NCBI GenBank assembly: GCA_964505325.1 | Contig: CAZDHT010000115.1 | Span: 1 to 14,987, forward strand | DNA length: 14,987 bases | Origin: CAZDHT01 sp964505325 | GTDB taxonomy: Bacteria; Planctomycetota; PUPC01 | Reading direction: 5' to 3' | Shown here: positions 13,218-14,987 of the stretch, piece after piece | Numbering within the stretch: position 1 is the first letter of the stretch | How the letters are laid out: each line of letters starts with the position of its first letter | Position numbers and translations under genes: made by a program | The notes under the pieces: generated by a model | Databases searched by the model: none | The model's input: the letters and a program-made list of their open reading frames with translations, nothing else | Told to the model about the DNA's origin: nothing

Positions 13218-14987
13218 CTACTTCCTGGGCTTGGCGACGAAGTCGCAGATCACCTGATCGTTGGGGCTGTTGATAGTGACCTCGTACGACCGCGGCGTGA
13301 ACCTGTATTGGCTGCTGTCTGGTACTACGCGGTACGTCTTGGGGGTCGCGACGTCGACGAACTGGTAGTAGCCTTCGGCGTTCGTGGTCGCCGTGGTGAC
13401 GAGACTCCAGCGCTTGATCTTCTGCTCCAACCTGACCGTGACACCGGCGACCACGCTGCCGGTGGAACTGTTGGTGATCCAGCCGTGGATGTTGACGTGC
13501 GATTGCTGCTGCCCCGTGAAATCGACGCCCCCAACATCAGCGTTTACGACTTCGACCTGCTGCGGCGGCGGCGTGAAGGCGTAGCCGGCCAAGGCAGGCG
13601 TGACCGTGTAGGATCCCGGCTCGAGATCGCTGAAGGAGTAGGTGCCGTCGGCGGCGGTCTGAGTCGTCTTCGTCGCTTGCCCGCCGGCCAACTCGACCGT
13701 GACCCCTGCCAGGGGGAGGCCGGTTCCCTGTTCCGTGATGGTGCCCGAGACGGAATACGTCGGCGGCGAAGAAACGCGCAGAATCTTGCACGCGATGTCG
13801 CCCCGCGCGAGGACGGGAATCGCTACCGTCAAGACGCCGTCGGCGCGGACGGTAACCGAGCTGACATGAGTCGACGTTTCTCCGCTGCTCCAGACGTCGT
13901 ACCAGCGGACCTCATAGCCGCCCTCGGCGAAGGCCGGGACGGAGAGCGTTTGGCCACCCATCGTTCCGGAAGGGTTCTGGATCCAACTGTAGCCGCGGTC
14001 GGCAAGCTTCATCCCCCAGCCGCGGCGCCCGCCGGTCACACTCACGTCCGCTGGCGACAAGGCGGGGTCTCCTTGATAGCTGATGCCGGCCGCGAACTGA
14101 GAGACGTATTGCAGGTGATTCCGCATGGGTCCGCCCACCTCGGGGTCGGTCAGCATGGGCCAGTTGCCGCCGTCGCACCAGACTAGAGGCGTCATCGCCG
14201 CGCCCGCGGAGGCGCCGGCCCAGATGCCGTTGTGGAGGTGGGTCGGTTGTGTGGCGCCGTTGATCGTGTCGCCGCCAAACTCGGCGTGGAAGCCGGGCTT
14301 GCCGGAGCCCCACATGGTTTCCGTGTCGGCGCCGATAGCGGCGGCGACCTCGATGTCGTTCGTCTGCTGGGCGTAGTTGTCGGTGGCGCGGAGGTCGCCG
14401 TTGCCCCAGCCGGGTGCGTTCACCTTGGTGAAGGCCACGGGGGTTGCGCCGCCGGCGTTGGCCCGGTAGGGGTCGTTGGCGCGGAAGTAGTCGCGCACCG
14501 CCGCGCACCAGGCCTCGGCCTGGGCCCGGTTGCTCACGTACCCGGTGGTGCCGTCGATCTCGCAGAGGCCCACCCACCCCGCAATGGCGCGGCTGTAGCC
14601 CCAGCGGGCGAGCAGGTAGCGGTAGAAGTTCTTCTGCAGGCGCCACTGCGGGGTGTCGGCGCCTCCGTCCGAAGTCTTGAAGAAGTCGGCCGCGGAGCAG
14701 GTGCCTTTGTATGCGTTGTTGTCCCACCAGCCCGCGCCCCAGGGGTGACCGGTATCGCGCAGCTGGCCGTGGGACCAGATGGTGGGCAGGAGGGAGACCC
14801 CGGCCGCCTCGGCGCGGGCGACGACGCCGTCGATGTAGGCGCAGGCAGCCTGGTTGTAGTTGCCGATGCCTCCCTCGGCGTTCTCGACGGGGGCGCGGGC
14901 GGCCCATTCGGCCCCCTCGGACGGCTTGTACCAGGGCGCCGCGATCCAGAAGCTCAGAAGGTTCTCACCTTTGCTGGCCATGTCCGC
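13218..14987 (-). CDS. Glycoside hydrolase-like protein (clan GH-A type) with two C-terminal Ig-like repeats, 5' end outside the window
   Basis: The frame is open through the right edge (Ala-Asp precede the ATG at 14981), so the N-terminus is missing. Numbering from that Met, residues 1-300 resemble a (beta/alpha)8 glycosidase of the GH5-like or DUF5060-associated kind: KNFYRYLLARWGYSRAIAGW (117-136), a strand ending GLCEIDG with probable acid/base E141, and GFHAEFGGD with probable nucleophile E234. In clan GH-A the residue before the acid/base is normally Asn; here it is Cys140. About 310-405 is a beta-rich linker domain. Residues 409-490 and 496-583 are two carboxypeptidase-regulatory-like (Ig-like) repeats, each with GxV...AGVTVxL and a GxY(S/Q)F turn. 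The protein is presumably secreted and acts on polysaccharide; the substrate is unknown. Confidence 0.8.
   Translation of the reverse strand, partial: ADMASKGENLLSFWIAAPWYKPSEGAEWAARAPVENAEGGIGNYNQAACAYIDGVVARAEAAGVSLLPTIWSHGQLRDTGHPWGAGWWDNNAYKGTCSAADFFKTSDGGADTPQWRLQKNFYRYLLARWGYSRAIAGWVGLCEIDGTTGYVSNRAQAEAWCAAVRDYFRANDPYRANAGGATPVAFTKVNAPGWGNGDLRATDNYAQQTNDIEVAAAIGADTETMWGSGKPGFHAEFGGDTINGATQPTHLHNGIWAGASAGAAMTPLVWCDGGNWPMLTDPEVGGPMRNHLQYVSQFAAGISYQGDPALSPADVSVTGGRRGWGMKLADRGYSWIQNPSGTMGGQTLSVPAFAEGGYEVRWYDVWSSGETSTHVSSVTVRADGVLTVAIPVLARGDIACKILRVSSPPTYSVSGTITEQGTGLPLAGVTVELAGGQATKTTQTAADGTYSFSDLEPGSYTVTPALAGYAFTPPPQQVEVVNADVGGVDFTGQQQSHVNIHGWITNSSTGSVVAGVTVRLEQKIKRWSLVTTATTNAEGYYQFVDVATPKTYRVVPDSSQYRFTPRSYEVTINSPNDQVICDFVAKPRK

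Overview
The window is GC-rich bacterial DNA with high GC at third codon positions. Its secreted kelch and beta-propeller proteins, clan GH-A glycosidase with carboxypeptidase-regulatory-like repeats, and short intergenic elements of CACGGAT and AAGTCGG type resemble uncultivated Planctomycetota or other PVC-group bacteria. That placement is an inference of moderate to low confidence, because no marker gene in standard form is present. No tRNA, rRNA, CRISPR array, IS transposase or phage structural gene was seen.

Left part, plus strand: a kelch-type propeller protein that runs off the left edge (3-2384), a 364-base gap holding a three-unit 10-bp CACGGAT repeat (2391-2420), and a secreted propeller-like protein (2749-4014) whose signal peptide lies upstream of the first conventional start codon. 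That gene ends in an ATGA overlap behind a perfect Shine-Dalgarno sequence, but no recognisable gene follows, only about 90 bases of repeat-like DNA. An operon appears to have been cut there.

Right part, minus strand, in order of transcription: the C-terminal part of a clan GH-A-like glycosidase (14987-13218), a small membrane-anchored protein of unknown family (13149-12649), an 877-residue single-chain RNA polymerase (12584-9951), a class I SAM methyltransferase (9828-9124), a DinG-like iron-sulfur helicase with an N-terminal exonuclease-like domain (9025-6167), and a polytopic GT-C-like glycosyltransferase (5954-4107). Gaps between the first five are 64-122 bases, so they could be partly co-transcribed. 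Two related palindromic elements containing GTGCCAGGCAC lie within a few bases of stop codons (12606-12645 and 6129-6164) and may separate transcripts.

The outstanding item is the gene at 9951-12584. It fuses the C-terminal half of the RNA polymerase beta subunit to the central part of beta-prime in one short chain. It keeps both double-psi beta-barrel active-site motifs and the bridge helix. It lacks the N-terminal half of beta, the beta flap, the beta-prime N-terminal zinc ribbon and everything after the bridge helix, including the trigger loop. The deletions fall at domain boundaries in an intact frame, so it looks like a deliberately compact second RNA polymerase rather than debris of rpoB/rpoC. 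What it transcribes cannot be read from the window. The helicase next door is also unusual: its exonuclease domain has lost three of the five DEDDh catalytic residues.
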